64,000 bases of DNA from NCBI GenBank assembly GCA_029964075.1, contig CM057147.1, forward strand, positions 24,077,513 through 24,141,512. Reading direction: 5' to 3'. Below the pieces are notes generated by a model, which did not search any database, was not told where the DNA came from, and was given only the letters and a program-made list of their open reading frames with translations. Below are positions 48,501 to 60,213 of this stretch, piece by piece. The position numbers and the translations under genes are program-made. Each line of letters opens with the position of its first letter. The stretch's first letter is position 1. Source of the stretch: Patiria pectinifera. Taxonomy: Eukaryota; Echinodermata; Asteroidea; Valvatida; Asterinidae.

Positions 48501-51500
48501 TTCTAATATTTCTCATTCTATTTATCAAAAATAGAAAGCGCTAACAAACCATGTTCCCGCATTCGTGGGTGGTTTGGGACTTCACAAATGAATTTTAATT
48601 AACATCAAATTCGAGGTTACAGCCAAAATATCGTTAGACAAATATAACGCCCGAGAGAGGATAAAAATCAACCAATAACGTGCAAGGTTTGTGTTGCGTC
48701 GCCAAAGAACCAATCAAATTGCACGTTCTATATACGTCGACAAGAGGCGAGTCCAACATGGCGTCGTCCATGTCGTCGGAAGCAAGTACCGAGTCCGAGA
48801 CCGCAGCGGAGACAGAAGGTGAAAATGCTCCAAAATCATCAGTTCAGTGTCTCATGCACTTTCCGACTGGAAAGGGTGAAGTGCAGTTATTTACGGAGCA
48901 CAGCTGGTCACGTTTCCTTGAGTATACCGACGTCTGGAAGGCCTTCACAAAAGGACCGCAAGCCGAGATAGCAAGGGCCAAGCCAAGGCAGTTCATCGCC
49001 AAAACATGCGCCACGTCAGCCGGCGCAAGTGTTGCTACGGATCAGCATGATCAGCCCGTCAGTATGCGGCCACGATCCTAGAGAATGCCGGTCATCATCG
49101 GTGAGATACAAATCGTACACTTCCCTTCACTTCGAGATTGTGTAATATAAATGTCTAGTAAAAAAGTTACAACGCCATGTTCACGGGTCTAGTCCATGAC
49201 CAGATGACTTGACTATTTTATGATCATGATGATCGAGATAAAATAAGGGCAAGGGCATTAAGGGGAGGGGGGCTCTGAAAATTCATGGCATAGGGGGGCC
49301 TGCATGCACAGTACGTGTAGATTTTTATGCCTTCCTAAAACTACTAAAGCCCCTGTCATCATGGTCATACTACGTGGAGCCTCCTTTGCGTATCCTAATT
49401 TCTTATGAGTTCCTTATCAAAATTTTTCAATACGCAGCCGTACGCTCAAAACGTCAATTTTTTTTGGATTACTTTGACTTATGTGCGACGCACATGTAGC
49501 GTACAAGTAACGAATTCAGCCCATCCATTGCGTATGAGACGCGTATGTGTTGCGTATGCAGTGCACAACGTTATTTTTTGGGCTGCGAATAGGTCAGTAT
49601 GCAGTGCGCATGCCGAGCGTATTCCGGACGCACCCGACTTATGCCGACCGCATGCTTGACGCACTTCTGAGCATATTCCCGCCACATTTCCGCCGCTCGC
49701 CGTCCAGCGTGCGTTGCATCTGCGCTGCAAGTACGCTATGTATAGGTCCAATACAGGCGGCTCATATGCAGACGGGGTGCGTCACGAACACATAGCGTAC
49801 TCATAACGCACTCGACCGATGCGGGACCGATGCGCTGCGTATTTATAACTTATGACCTGCGTAACAGCGTATGCAGCGTAGTTTTGTGCATGCCAAAAAC
49901 TATCCTGTGTACTGGGCCGTACCATGCGTATATATGCGTACATAAAACCTACACAAAACGATAGAGATGCATATGAGGTGCGTATTGTGCGTACGACTGC
50001 GTATGAAAAAAATGTCAATGCGCAACTCATAAGGAATTAGGATGTTAGTGCCTTGCAATTGTGTAGTCATGGTAGGCCTATTGGTCATGTTGGTACTATG
50101 TAAATGTAAACCTCCACATTTTCTTTCTGTATAGGTCATGCTACAGTCAGTACACTGACAAGTCCAAGGTGAAGAGAGCAGTTCAAGCCCAGCAAAAAGA
50201 GAAGTCTAAAGTTGCAGGTACATTTTATTTGTATAGAAACTGCTGCTTCCATTTCTATTCATTAACAAATTTGGTAACCTTCATGAAAAAAAAAAAAACT
50301 GCAGGGGGAGGATGGTGTGATAAACTTATACAAGTATATTTGTGAGGTGCTGTTGATAATCTCCCTCTCCCAGTATTTATCTGATGTCTGTAACTAAGTT
50401 ACACTGGAAAACTGTTGTCATATAGTTCAGTTCACCCAGTGTCCATGTGAAATGTATTTTGTTTACGAAAAGACAGTCCAAAGAGTTTAATGTATCTTTT
50501 GAAAGCTATAAAAACGCAATGTACGTGTAACGTAGGGAGGAAAGGGAGTCCACCTGGGCTAGTGTACCATCCACAAATATATACATGGCCATGTACATGC
50601 ACTTGTGTATACCAGTATTAGGCCCAAGAACTGATAACTTTCTTTCCATTTATTTGTAATTTCAAAGAAGGGGAAAGTTTTAATGTATACTGTTGTTTAC
50701 CCTCCCCAACCGACACCCCCCCCCCAAAGATAAACTCACAAATTTAAGGAAGAAACATGACATATACCCTCCTGATTTTGTTTCTTTGAGAGCAACATTT
50801 TCATTGAAAAAAATGGCCTTATTTCAATAAATACAACCAAATAAATGTTAATTACATGTAAACAGTTGAATAAGATTGTATTTTCTGTTTCTCTACTGTA
50901 TTCTAGAAACTGAAACAGCCAAAAAGGTTCCCCACCCCCCTATGAAAACGAGAAGACTCCGTTCAGCCACGCAAACGGTTTCCAAGACTGCAGCAAGATC
51001 ACAACATGTTTTCCCAAACAGTGCATCCTTTGCAGGAAGGAGAAGTGTGTGACCTGCCAAGTCACAAGGAAGAGGGGGCAAGAACCCCTGGTCACATGTA
51101 CTACCCTACAGGCTGAAAGATTGCTACAGGCGGCGGAAGACAACAACAATGAAGAACTTCTTATGCACATTGTCAAATCCAAAATGGATGTGCTCAGAAT
51201 TGTTTCAGTGCATTTGTGTAATTGCTCTTATTGTTTCTTGTATTTGACACTTAAATACATGTACTGTAATTGCAGAAATTCAACTGAGGAAGTGCCATTG
51301 CATTGGTGTGGTCAGAATAATTGATATCTGTGAAAACACATTTGTGTTTGTTTACAAACTGGCATTTAGAAAACTTATTTTTGTTTTAATTTCTTTTTCA
51401 TGAAGGCTGTTAACCAAATTGGTAAAAAGATACATGTAACACTGCATAAGGTGTGTTTGAAGTTGTATTAAACCCTTATGAATGTTTGATGTGGTGTATA

Positions 51501-54257
51501 TTGGGATTTGGGGAATGGATAGGGCCAAAAAGGAAATAATTGGTTGTATCGTCATTTAAAACAGAAGTTCAAGAAACAAATGTATACTAGATGGTTTTGA
51601 ATCTAAGTTTTTACTTAAAGTGGAATGCCTGCACACCTTAAACAACTTTTGTAAAGTTATCTGCTACTGGAAGCTGTTCTTTTGGGGCTCTTTCTTCTGG
51701 GGAGGATCTTTGTCATTTAATTTGGAATACATGAACTCATCCTGTTTGAGGTACCTGCCATCTTTACTCAAATTGTTCATTCAAGAAAACAACACTAACT
51801 GATTAAGATTTTTCCATCTGTGTATTTCTTTTGGCTGAATGCAGTATGTCATGTACAGCACATCAAAGTTGGAATAAAAAAGTTATAGAAACAGTATTTG
51901 GATCGTATTTGTTATTTATTGTTTCAAATCGTTCTTATCAAATTTAATCTAAATTTAAATCAATTTAAGTATGACACCTGCCCCATTTTAATGATGATCA
52001 TGCGTTTCAGCTAACTAGCAGCGATTTAGAGAAGATTGACTGATATACAGTTTTTGTGGGATATCATAACGAAGCAACTTGCAAGTTCTGGGGCTCATGG
52101 GTTTTACACATTATTCTTTCATAAAGGCTTGTCATTTACAAGATATTTTATAATACAAGGAACTCCCTGGTTATTTCAAATTTAATTTAACTGTAATAAG
52201 CATCTTGCTTTAGAAATAATTACAAATAAAAAGGCTAGAATCTAACATTAAACAAATGTTCAGCAAGACGGGCGAACCCGCCTCGCGCGCGCATGCATTG
52301 CGTGTAACATGTATATTTGCTGTGTCAAAAGAGGGCGCTATTTCTTTCTTTTTTCTCATGCACATTTCGTGCGTGTTTTTGTCGTAGAATTTCTCATTCC
52401 CAAACAATTCTTGGACCGGGGAACAACGTTTTTCTGATATGGTACACCATAATCTACATATCTGGCAAGTTTTATAAAATTCGGTGAACCAGATCGCCTA
52501 TCTCGAAAACTAAAGCGTTTTCGGGCTCTCGTCCCACGGACTACGTCAGTTATTACCGTGTCCATCCATGTGATAATCCTGCATGTTCCGGACCTCTTGT
52601 GCGCAGTCGTACGGCGTGGTGCACTCCGAGCCGGCCGTGTGATGCACCACGGCGAAGCCCAGGGGGTTGGCCATGTCCACGCGAGCCTTAGGGTCCCTGG
52701 CGTTCCATTCGTCCCTGGTGACGTAGGTTACATCACTGCATGCGGAACCTAGACATGGGGAGGAGTTTCGTGTCACAACGGTGGCGATAATGGCAATGAC
52801 ATTCACGCCGGTAATATTAGAACGCTCACCTCACTTTTACACGCACCAAACACCTATAGGGCCAATTTCAGTAGTATATACTACTACAGGGGTGGGGTGC
52901 TGTACTCCCTTCCCGGCCGTGTGCCCTAACCTCCGAATTTGAGGAAGGCAAAAATAAGCCTTTTTGTTATTAGGCACGCACGGGTTGCCGCGCAGCGAAA
53001 AATTCAAGTTTCGGCGGTACGCTAAGTGAAAACTGAATTTCCTCATACGTAGTGAACACAAAGCAGAATTACCATTTGTGTATATGAATAATTAATTAGC
53101 CATAATTCCAAAACCCTTTGACCTATAGTCATGAAAAGTCATGAAATTTCTTGGGTATATTCATGTTAAGTTGTCCCATGCATGTGCAGTGTTTCATAAT
53201 TTTTTTGTCACTCGATGGCCGAGATAATAGGGGGGGGGGGCGGAATCCGTGTGAGATGGTCAAAATTACCCGGTCCTTTTAGGGTAAAAATGACATTTCC
53301 CATTTTTTTCCCTGCAAAACCCAAAAATACATTAATGATGATATTTATTATAATGGAGAAACTCACAAAGGCAAATTTTAGGTGAAAATGACCCATGAAC
53401 TTTGACCTCAGGTCAAGGTCACTAAAGGTCAATGGAAAAAAATGGCAACAGCAATTTTCTTGTTCTCAGGACTCATAAGAATGCATTTATAATGATTGCC
53501 ATGAATTAACATGAAATTTCCACGGGAACCCAAATCTATACATTGCCCCCCCCCCCTTCTCAGAATGACGCCCTAAGAGTGCCCACTGCATAGTGGATCC
53601 CAATTCATGCACCGCGCCTCTGGCTAGTCTTCTCTAATTCTATAATCTAATCTTTAATCACCCAGCGTCAAAAAGTATAGGCAGTGCATATGCGATATTT
53701 AAGCATCTTTCAAGGGGCAGAATTCACTCCTGTACTTTTCCAATATAACCGCGTCGCACTGTTTCCGCGTTGACTCGCAAAGTAATTTGGGCATGGTTGA
53801 TGAGTTGATCGAACTATGGGTCCTAGCTCTATGATAAAACGCAGGCTATCGATGGCCTTAAATGAAGGTCTTTCCCTCGCACACAAGGGTGCTTGAAAAA
53901 CAACGGTGATATATGAATTATTTATGACGAGAATTACAAAACCCTCTGCCCGGTGGACTTAGCTTTGAAAATTAGTTCATACGATGTTTTCATTGTATAC
54001 AAATTTGCAAAAACATCTTTCATGAGACAGCCGAAATCTTTGGAGCGGTAACTTCATTCTATCCAAATGTATAAACTAATTACGAAAACAAAGGCAGTCT
54101 TCGGTCTACAATTCTCTGTTCTATGTGTTTCCTTGAAGTTTAGTTCTCTGCGACTTCACGTGAATTCATGCAATGAAGAAGAAAACTTACCACCATTGGC
54201 GACATTAATGATGACACACAGACAGATGCACACAGCCAGACAGGTTTTAATTCTCAT
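45577..54257 (-). CDS. PGRP: Secreted short peptidoglycan recognition protein, predicted zinc amidase (copy B)
   Basis: Exons on the minus strand are 54257-54191, 52748-52557, 47597-47443 and 45768-45577. Sizes and phases match copy A, and the product is again 201 aa. Signal peptide, zinc ligands (H58, H169, C180), Y93, T178 and the C65/C71 pair are all kept. Protein differences from copy A are G62 (S in A), next to the active-site strand, and A125 (S in A). In exon 3 all the base changes fall within about 10 bases. Intron 2 is 4,959 bases against 1,047 in copy A, because a 4,101 bp element sits in it in the opposite orientation. The splice sites are intact, so the gene should still be expressed if the large intron is tolerated. 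The role is as for copy A: a secreted peptidoglycan-cleaving or binding immune protein. Confidence 0.93.
45937..46059. repeat. Inverted-repeat element with (CCCTAA)3, copy B
   Basis: Duplicate of 4662-4785. The telomere-like core is at 45981-46003. Confidence 0.6.
46421..46559. mobile_element. 139 bp MITE, copy B
   Basis: Same ends (GGTACCAGACG) and TA flanks as 5148-5286, at the homologous place in PGRP intron 3. Confidence 0.65.
46664..46723. repeat. Interleaved inverted repeats, copy B
   Basis: GAATGGACGAGG pairs perfectly with CCTCGTCCATTC here (one mismatch in copy A), while TGTAGATTCG pairs with CGAATCTACA. The order is a-b-a'-b'. Confidence 0.5.
47985..48268 (+). mobile_element. tRNA-derived SINE (copy B)
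   Basis: GCGGCCTAGTGGTTAGGG (A-box-like) and GTCAGAGGTTCAACC (B-box-like) are followed by the CTGGGCAAGCCTCTTCAC and CTCTCCACACAGGAGTG body. It is better preserved than copy A at 7013. Confidence 0.65.
48758..51215 (+). pseudogene. Broken multi-exon Cys/His-module gene carried by the 4.1 kb element
   Basis: Three exon-like pieces are joined by GT-AG borders. The first is 48758-49100, starting MASSMSSEAS with a good AACATGG context and including FTEHSWSRFLEYTDVWKAFT. The second is 50135-50218, which completes HHRSCYSQYTDKSK across the first splice. The third starts at 50907 (ETETAKKVP) and includes, in another frame, QCILCRKEKCVTC, LVTCTTLQAERLLQAAED and LLMHI. A C-x2-C start and an H-R-S-C-Y end look like two successive Cys/His modules of the kind I recall in uncharacterised, often transposon-linked invertebrate proteins (recollection, not checked). 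One frameshift is needed in exon 1 (about 49050) and one in exon 3 (about 50980), so this copy looks dead. TATATAC at 48730 may be its TATA box. Confidence 0.5.
49390..50045. mobile_element. Nested element with ~60 bp inverted ends and GCGTA-word interior
   Basis: The left end, ATCCTAATTTCTTATGAGTT then ATACGCAGCCGTACGC, is mirrored at the right end by GCGTACGACTGCGTAT and AACTCATAAGGAATTAGGAT. The interior is built almost wholly of degenerate words such as GCGTATGCAG, TACGC and GTGCGTA. It sits in the first intron of the broken gene above. Confidence 0.65.
53403..53431. promoter_or_regulatory. AGGTCA half-site cluster, PGRP-B intron 1
   Basis: Identical to the cluster at 8306-8334. Confidence 0.3.
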
Positions 54258-54421
54258 AATGCCGGAATGAGCTCAACAATATGAGGGATTTGGCGAAAAC
54301 CTCAATTATGACTTAGCTTTGAAATGAAAAACAAATGAACCCTCAATGTTTGACAGACTCACAAACCGGGGGATGCACCCTCAGAGCTTAAAAGCCCCAC
54401 AGAACTAACGCGTAATCAGCG

Positions 54422-54429
54422 TTTATATA
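54422..54429 (-). promoter_or_regulatory. Candidate TATA box of PGRP B
   Basis: TATATAAA on the minus strand, 165 bases upstream of the start codon, conserved with copy A. Confidence 0.4.
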
Positions 54430-54794
54430 TCATCTCAAACTTATTTCACACACCGTCCCGTTCCCGTACGTTTTTAGGGCGTGTGTCTTTTATGTCCCCA
54501 TTTCTCCCCAATATTAGCTATCAGTAATACCATCAAACCGCGTATTATCATGATAAGCGCCAGCCTTATACAGTAGCATATGGAACTTTCTCATAATACT
54601 ATACTAATTGCAAGGCCAGCCTTATCTTATGTGGACGTAAATGCAATGCAATATCACAGCCGAATACACCACACCGTGAGTTTGCCTCCATTACGTGTAA
54701 ATGGATCGCTATGAGAAGTGTATCATACACTGGTACAGCCACCTGTTGTTACTTTATTATTATTATTATTATTTTTTTTTACAATAAACGTGGA

Positions 54795-57700
54795 TTGACC
54801 AAATGATTGATTTCATAAATATTCTTAACTTCCAATTCTATTTGATTGGTTTTAGTGAAACATGGTTAAATGATCAGAGTCCTGATATGCACATAAAAGA
54901 TTATTCATGCGTTAAGAAAAATAGACAAAATAGGACAGGTGGCGGTGTTGCACTGTACGTGCACAATTCCTTCGACTTTTGTCTCCGTAATGACCTAATA
55001 CTGAATTGTTCTGAATGTGACTCATTATTTATTGAAATTCCTTGCACTGAGGGTAAACATATTATTGTTGGAATAGTTTATAAACCGCCTTGTTTAAATA
55101 CAAATGAATTTGTTGATTTTTTTTACACTATCGTGGCAAACATAAACAAGGAAAATAAAATTTCCTTCATCATGGGCGATTTTAACATTGATTTGTTGAA
55201 CTACAATAGCCATAATCCAACTCAGAATTTTATTAATTCTCTTTTTAGCAGTTCCTTTTTACCGCTGATAGACAGACCAACTCACATAACGTCAACAACT
55301 GCTACCTTAATAGATAATATTATATCAAACAGTACTGGACGTACAGAAAGCGGCATCCTGTTCAATGACGTTTCTGACCACTTACCAAGTTATCAGATAT
55401 CTTCCTTTAATATTAGAGGAATTGATAAACAAAAAGCAGGTCGATTATACAGACACATTACAGCAGATAGATTGTAAAGGTTCAAAATCAATTTAAACAA
55501 CGCAAATTGGAATATCACTTGTACGGATAACCCTAATTATATTTCTGATAATTTTCATTCGGACTTTTTAAAGATATTTCAAGATAACTTTCCCCTAAAG
55601 AAAACCAAGCCCTCTAAGAAACTCAAATTATGGATGACGGATGGAATCTTGAATTCAATTAATCATAAAAATAAACTATACAAAAAATATTTAAAAAACC
55701 CAACTAGTAACTATTTTGACAAATACAAGATTTTCCGTAACAAGTTTAATGCCATCATCAAGATTACCAAAGCAAAATTTTATAAAGACAAGTTTGAAAA
55801 AGTAAAAAGTAATGCTAAAAAAACATGGTGTATAATGAACTCATTATTAAACAAAAATAATCACAAAAAGGACCCTTCTGAATTCAATATACGTGGAAAC
55901 CATACAAATAACACCAAAGATATTTCAAATGCTTTTAATGACTACTTTACTCAAATAGGCCCTTCTCTCAATCGAATTCTTCCTCAAGCAAATGCTAGTT
56001 ATGAGAATTACTTGACTGATCCTAACGAAAATTCCATTTTCTTTAATCCAATAACAAAAACAGAAATTCATGAAATTGTTTCCAAATTTAAAAACAATAA
56101 GTCTCCTGGCTTGGATGGTGTCAAACCAGGGTTAATCAAATCTGTCATAACCGATATAAGTGATCCCCTGTATCACATTTTTAATTTATCTCTATCTAAA
56201 GGGGTGTTCCCAGATAAATTGAAAATTGTCAAAGTCACTCCTATATTTAAAAAAGAGATCCCCGCTGAGCTTGGTAACTTTAGACCAATTTCGGTAATAT
56301 CATGTTTTTCCAAGATTCTTGAAAGACTTGTGTACAATAGGACAGTAGCATTTCTAGACAAATATAACATCATTTCTGATAACCAATATGGGTTTCGATT
56401 TAATTTCTCCACTTCAATGGCACTTATTGACATAGCAGATAAAGTAGTCCAAACGTTTGAGGAGAATGCTTCTTCAATCGGTGTATTCTTAGATTTATCA
56501 AAAGCATTTGATACTATAAACCATGATATTCTTCTTCGTAAATTAAATTTCTAAGGTATCCGTGGGGTTGCCCATGATTGGTGTGCGAGCTATTTGAATA
56601 ATCGTAAACAGTGTACAACTTTTAATAACTGCCTCTCTGATTTAAAAGGCATCTCATGCGGAGTATCCCAGGGCTCTCTGTTGGGACCTTTGTTATTTCT
56701 ACTCTATATTAATGACATTTCAAAGACATCTAACTTATTATCCTTTATATTATATGCTGATGACACTAGTTTATTCTATAGTAACAAAGATCTTATTTCT
56801 CTTTATAATATTGTCAATAATGAACTGGTCAGTATCTGTGATTGGTTAAAAGCTAATCACTTAACTCTTAATTCATCTAAATATAATTATATGATCTTCA
56901 GTAACAGGAAAAAACAGAATAACTCATCAAACTTAAATATTTTAATGGATAGCAAAACTATCAAGAAAGTAGACAAGTTTAGATTTTTAGGTGTAATCAT
57001 CGATGAAAAATTGACTTGGAAATATCACATCGATGAGATTGTAAGTAAAGTTTCTAAGAGTATTGGAGTTATCAACAGACTTAAACACACTGTTCCCTTT
57101 GAGGCATTAAATACTCTCTATAGTTCATTAATACTTCCTTATTTTTCTTACTGTAACATTGGGTGGGGAATACATTTCGTACGAATTTGGATAAACTAAT
57201 AAAACTGCAGAAAAGAGTTGTTCGAATTATTACAAATTCACCATATATGGCCCATAGTCAACCTCTCGCGTGAACTAAAATATTTAAGCATAACAAACCT
57301 AAATAAATACCAACAAGCTCTATTTATGTACAAGTTTAATAACAACTGACTGCCATTTCCTATTCAAACATGTTTGTACTAAACTGCAATTTGCATAACT
57401 ATAATACTCGTGTGTCTACTAACTTACATTTCCACATACCGCAACATAGAACATCTGCCTTCCAATGTAACATTAAATACACCGGACCTAAAATATGGAA
57501 CAATGTACCATTGTCTCTCAGATGTTTAAGGTCTTATAATATTTTCAAACGCAAACTTAAATTGCACCTTATGTAATGTAATATATTTAATATGTTATAT
57601 GCCTCTGCCATAATTGGACTCTGTATGCACGACGATCCTACTCGTAGCCCATTATTAATTATTAATATTATTTTTATAACTTTTTCACAACTTTGCTAAC

Positions 57701-57896
57701 TGCTTAGAATTATACATGTGTGTAATTGGTCTTTGTTTTAATTGTTTTTTTCCTGTTATTATTCGTCTGTTTTGTGTAATGGCATGCCTGATACAACCTA
57801 TGCTTTTAAGGGTTTGCCACCTCTAGTGGCCTTTATATTTTGTTTAAGTACTTATATTACTTTTTCATTTCTGTCATGAAGAGGAAATAAATTGTG
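54795..57896 (+). mobile_element. 5'-truncated dead LINE, CR1/L2-like (copy B)
   Basis: Fuller than copy A. The endonuclease part (54803-55477) has FSETWLND, GGGVALYVHNS, MGDFNIDLLNY and SDHLP. After one in-frame stop (55475-55477, shared with A) the same frame continues with KSPGLDGVKP, FRPISVISCFSKILERLVYN, YGFR, FLDLSKAFDTINHD, SQGSLLGPLLFLLY and an intact YADD (56753-56764). Lesions private to B are a TAA at 56552-56554 (Tyr in A) and a one-base loss near 57168 that shifts the frame. The 3' tail is cut off at 57896, and the TTTGA repeat of copy A is missing. N-terminal endonuclease sequence is absent in both copies. Confidence 0.9.
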
Positions 57897-57977
57897 ATCA
57901 TCAAACAACTTTCTTATATCGACCTTCTTTAAAATTTACATGTTGCAATATGGCAATAAATGTTGGGATGAATTGAA

Positions 57978-58150
57978 TACGGGCGATTCCCAATAGTGCG
58001 CCTCCAAGAGTTTGCAACGCGTTGGCCAATCACAATGCGCGAAATCAGTCGACCTTTTTCAAAACGCGCATTGGGTCGACAGATTTTGCGCATTGTGATT
58101 GGCCAACGCGTTGCAAACTCTTGGAGGCGCACTATTGGGAATCGCCCGTA
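57978..58150. mobile_element. 173 bp foldback element, copy B
   Basis: Same ends (TACGGGCGATTCCC) and TTGAA flanks (57973-57977, 58151-58155) as 14852-15024. Its arms pair slightly better than copy A, which has a G-to-A change in the left arm. Confidence 0.75.
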
Positions 58151-58155
58151 TTGAA

Positions 58156-59155
58156 GTGTGCATCTTTAGTTTGTCAAATGCTGATATACGAAGATGAAGG
58201 TCTGGGCTATGGGGTTCTAAAAATGGACAGGCAAATGTCAGGATAGGTTTCCGCGACTGGGGGTCGCAGGTTAGACTCAGAGATTGCAAGGGTTCGACAG
58301 GAGCCTCATAGATCATCGGGTTCCAGATTTATTGTCGCATCGAATTGGCTCCGTGAAAACTGTGATTGTGAATAAACATACGAGTAAATCACAATGTGTA
58401 ATCAATCAAAATTATGACAGAAGTGCACATTGAATACCTATATTAAAGTGTAATGAATCATCTGTAGAATACTAAGAAACCAGTAAGCCCAGGCTCTCAA
58501 CTTGTCATTGCATAAAGCTTGGGATCTTTCATTGGTTTAACTATAGGTCAAAGGGTTTTGGAATTATGGCTTATTAATTACTCATATGCATGAATGGTAA
58601 TTCTATTCCGTGTACTCTACGAATATGGGGGAAGAAAGTTTGTCCGATTTTTATCTTTTTGGTATTAAAATGCGTAAGGCTCGCGGCTAAAAAGTCAGAA
58701 CAGCTCGGGTCGCGATTTTGCTTGTTAAAGATATCGCGGAAAAAGTTGGGGGGGGGGGGGGACGGATTCCGCCCAGGCCCCTTTAGGGTTAAAGAACTTG
58801 TTACATTTCTCCAGAACTCACCCCCTCAACTCAGCCTCTCTTGCCCCGCCTCTCATAATTCTACCTAACCCCCTTTTTTGCCCGCCCGACCCTGTTGCCC
58901 CTAATCCCTTGCCTCAGCCCCCAATTGTATTTCAAATAATTCGTCTTCTCTTCTCAACCCATTGCCCTGCTCACCCAGCCATCACCCACGTTCCTGATGA
59001 TCCTCCCTGATATATAGCTCCCCACCGATTATTATTTTTTTCTTCAAGTTGCCTTTTCTTAACCTTGCCAAAAGGCCTCCTTTCTCCAAAGCTTTATTTC
59101 CTATCCATGCGATACTCTCAAGTAGGCGCTTATCAGTGAATAGCGCCCTCTATTG
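58156..59155. other. Non-coding tract, duplicate of 15030-16035
   Basis: No gene. Same C/T-rich stretch and poly-G run as in A. The frame starting at 58798 is identical to the one at 15674, but this reflects recent duplication of a C-rich tract, not visible selection. Confidence 0.5.
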
Positions 59156-59475
59156 ACATCGAACTTTCATCCAATCAAATTAAGCATCAGAGAAAACAAT
59201 CGTCGGCAGCGTGCCAAGACATTTTAAAGGAAAATAGCGCCCTCCCTCGCTCAGAGACGTACATGTTTGGCTAAAGGTTGGTATTTCACGATACACATGG
59301 GCCATTTTGCAATGTTTTTTTTTTTTTTTTTTTTACACATTTTTTAAAAGTTAAATTTTTGTGGTGCCACTTACACCCCTATTATACTACTCGAAAACAG
59401 GCCACATTCATATCACCAAGGCCAAATCGAGGGACTAAAAAAAATTAAAAAAATTGACAACCTCTTAGGGGGTGG
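59156..59475. repeat. Unit tail T without its body
   Basis: It begins GACATCGAACTTTCATCC and ends GGGTGGCTAAAG, matching the last 330 bases of U1 and U4. In A the corresponding segment is deleted at about 16033 (GACCTCTAAAGC), so the array once began with a further unit. Confidence 0.7.
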
Positions 59476-60213
59476 CTAAAGCCCCCCGAACGCCCCCGGG
59501 CGCGACACTGCCATTTTGTAATAATGATGACCTCGGTACAGGGTCAAATCAATATGCGGTGATTTTGTTGTCCAGCCGGCCGGCATAAAATATTGCATAA
59601 GGTCAACGGTATTTATATTGAACAGTGTTAATTAGTTTCCATAATGATCAGTCTGCTACATCGATCTCTATTAAAGGTTAATAACGTGTCTTAGATACTG
59701 TAATTTCACTGATCTAGATCAGCCTTTTCTCTTTGCGTGATGATGTGTCCCCTTTTCTTAAAGTAAATTTCCTTTTTTGGTGCTTTGTTTTTGTTTTTGA
59801 TCCTGCGGATTTACTGGAAGGATCTATGGCCTCGTCCGTTCTCAAATCTTCAGTTATTTTTGTGTTTTTTTTTAGTAGAGTTAGCTAATGTGCATGTTAA
59901 ATATTTGTAAATACCGAAATGAACAAAATAATTATAAAAAAGGGCCATAAAAATGGCTTTTTACTTTATATGCACTGCGTTGCATATAAATTGCCTCATA
60001 TACACCGGGTTGCATATATAAAATCAAAATCTTTCCGCGGATGATAAGAACTCAGACAAGTTTATAGTATATATTAACACACATCAAATCTTGCATGTAT
60101 AGCACAACATGACAACAACATAAACAAAATTGAAAATTGCGCTTGTCGAAGGTCAAGGGAGGAAAGACGTGAGAGAGGGTTGACAAATTTGCCGACGAAC
60201 ACTCCGTGCTGGG

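Larger units (their letters stand above)
48443..52543 (+). mobile_element. 4,101 bp inverted-terminal-repeat element with 3 bp target duplication
   Basis: The termini are TAGTCCGTGGGACGAG at the left and its exact reverse complement at the right. A second block, GCGATCTGGTT, is matched about 40-55 bases inside each end, so the terminal repeats span about 75 bases imperfectly. CGT is duplicated at both borders (48440-48442 and 52544-52546). Copy A has the empty site (7441-7463) with one CGT. It therefore inserted after the module duplicated. It carries the exon-like pieces at 48758-51215 and a nested element at about 49390-50045. No transposase is recognised, and the superfamily is undetermined. 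Confidence 0.88.

Noticed and set aside
48443..52543. Assigning the 4.1 kb element to Harbinger or CACTA from the 3 bp duplication alone
   Set aside because: The duplicated CGT does not match the usual Harbinger target, the ends lack CACTA, and no transposase is visible.
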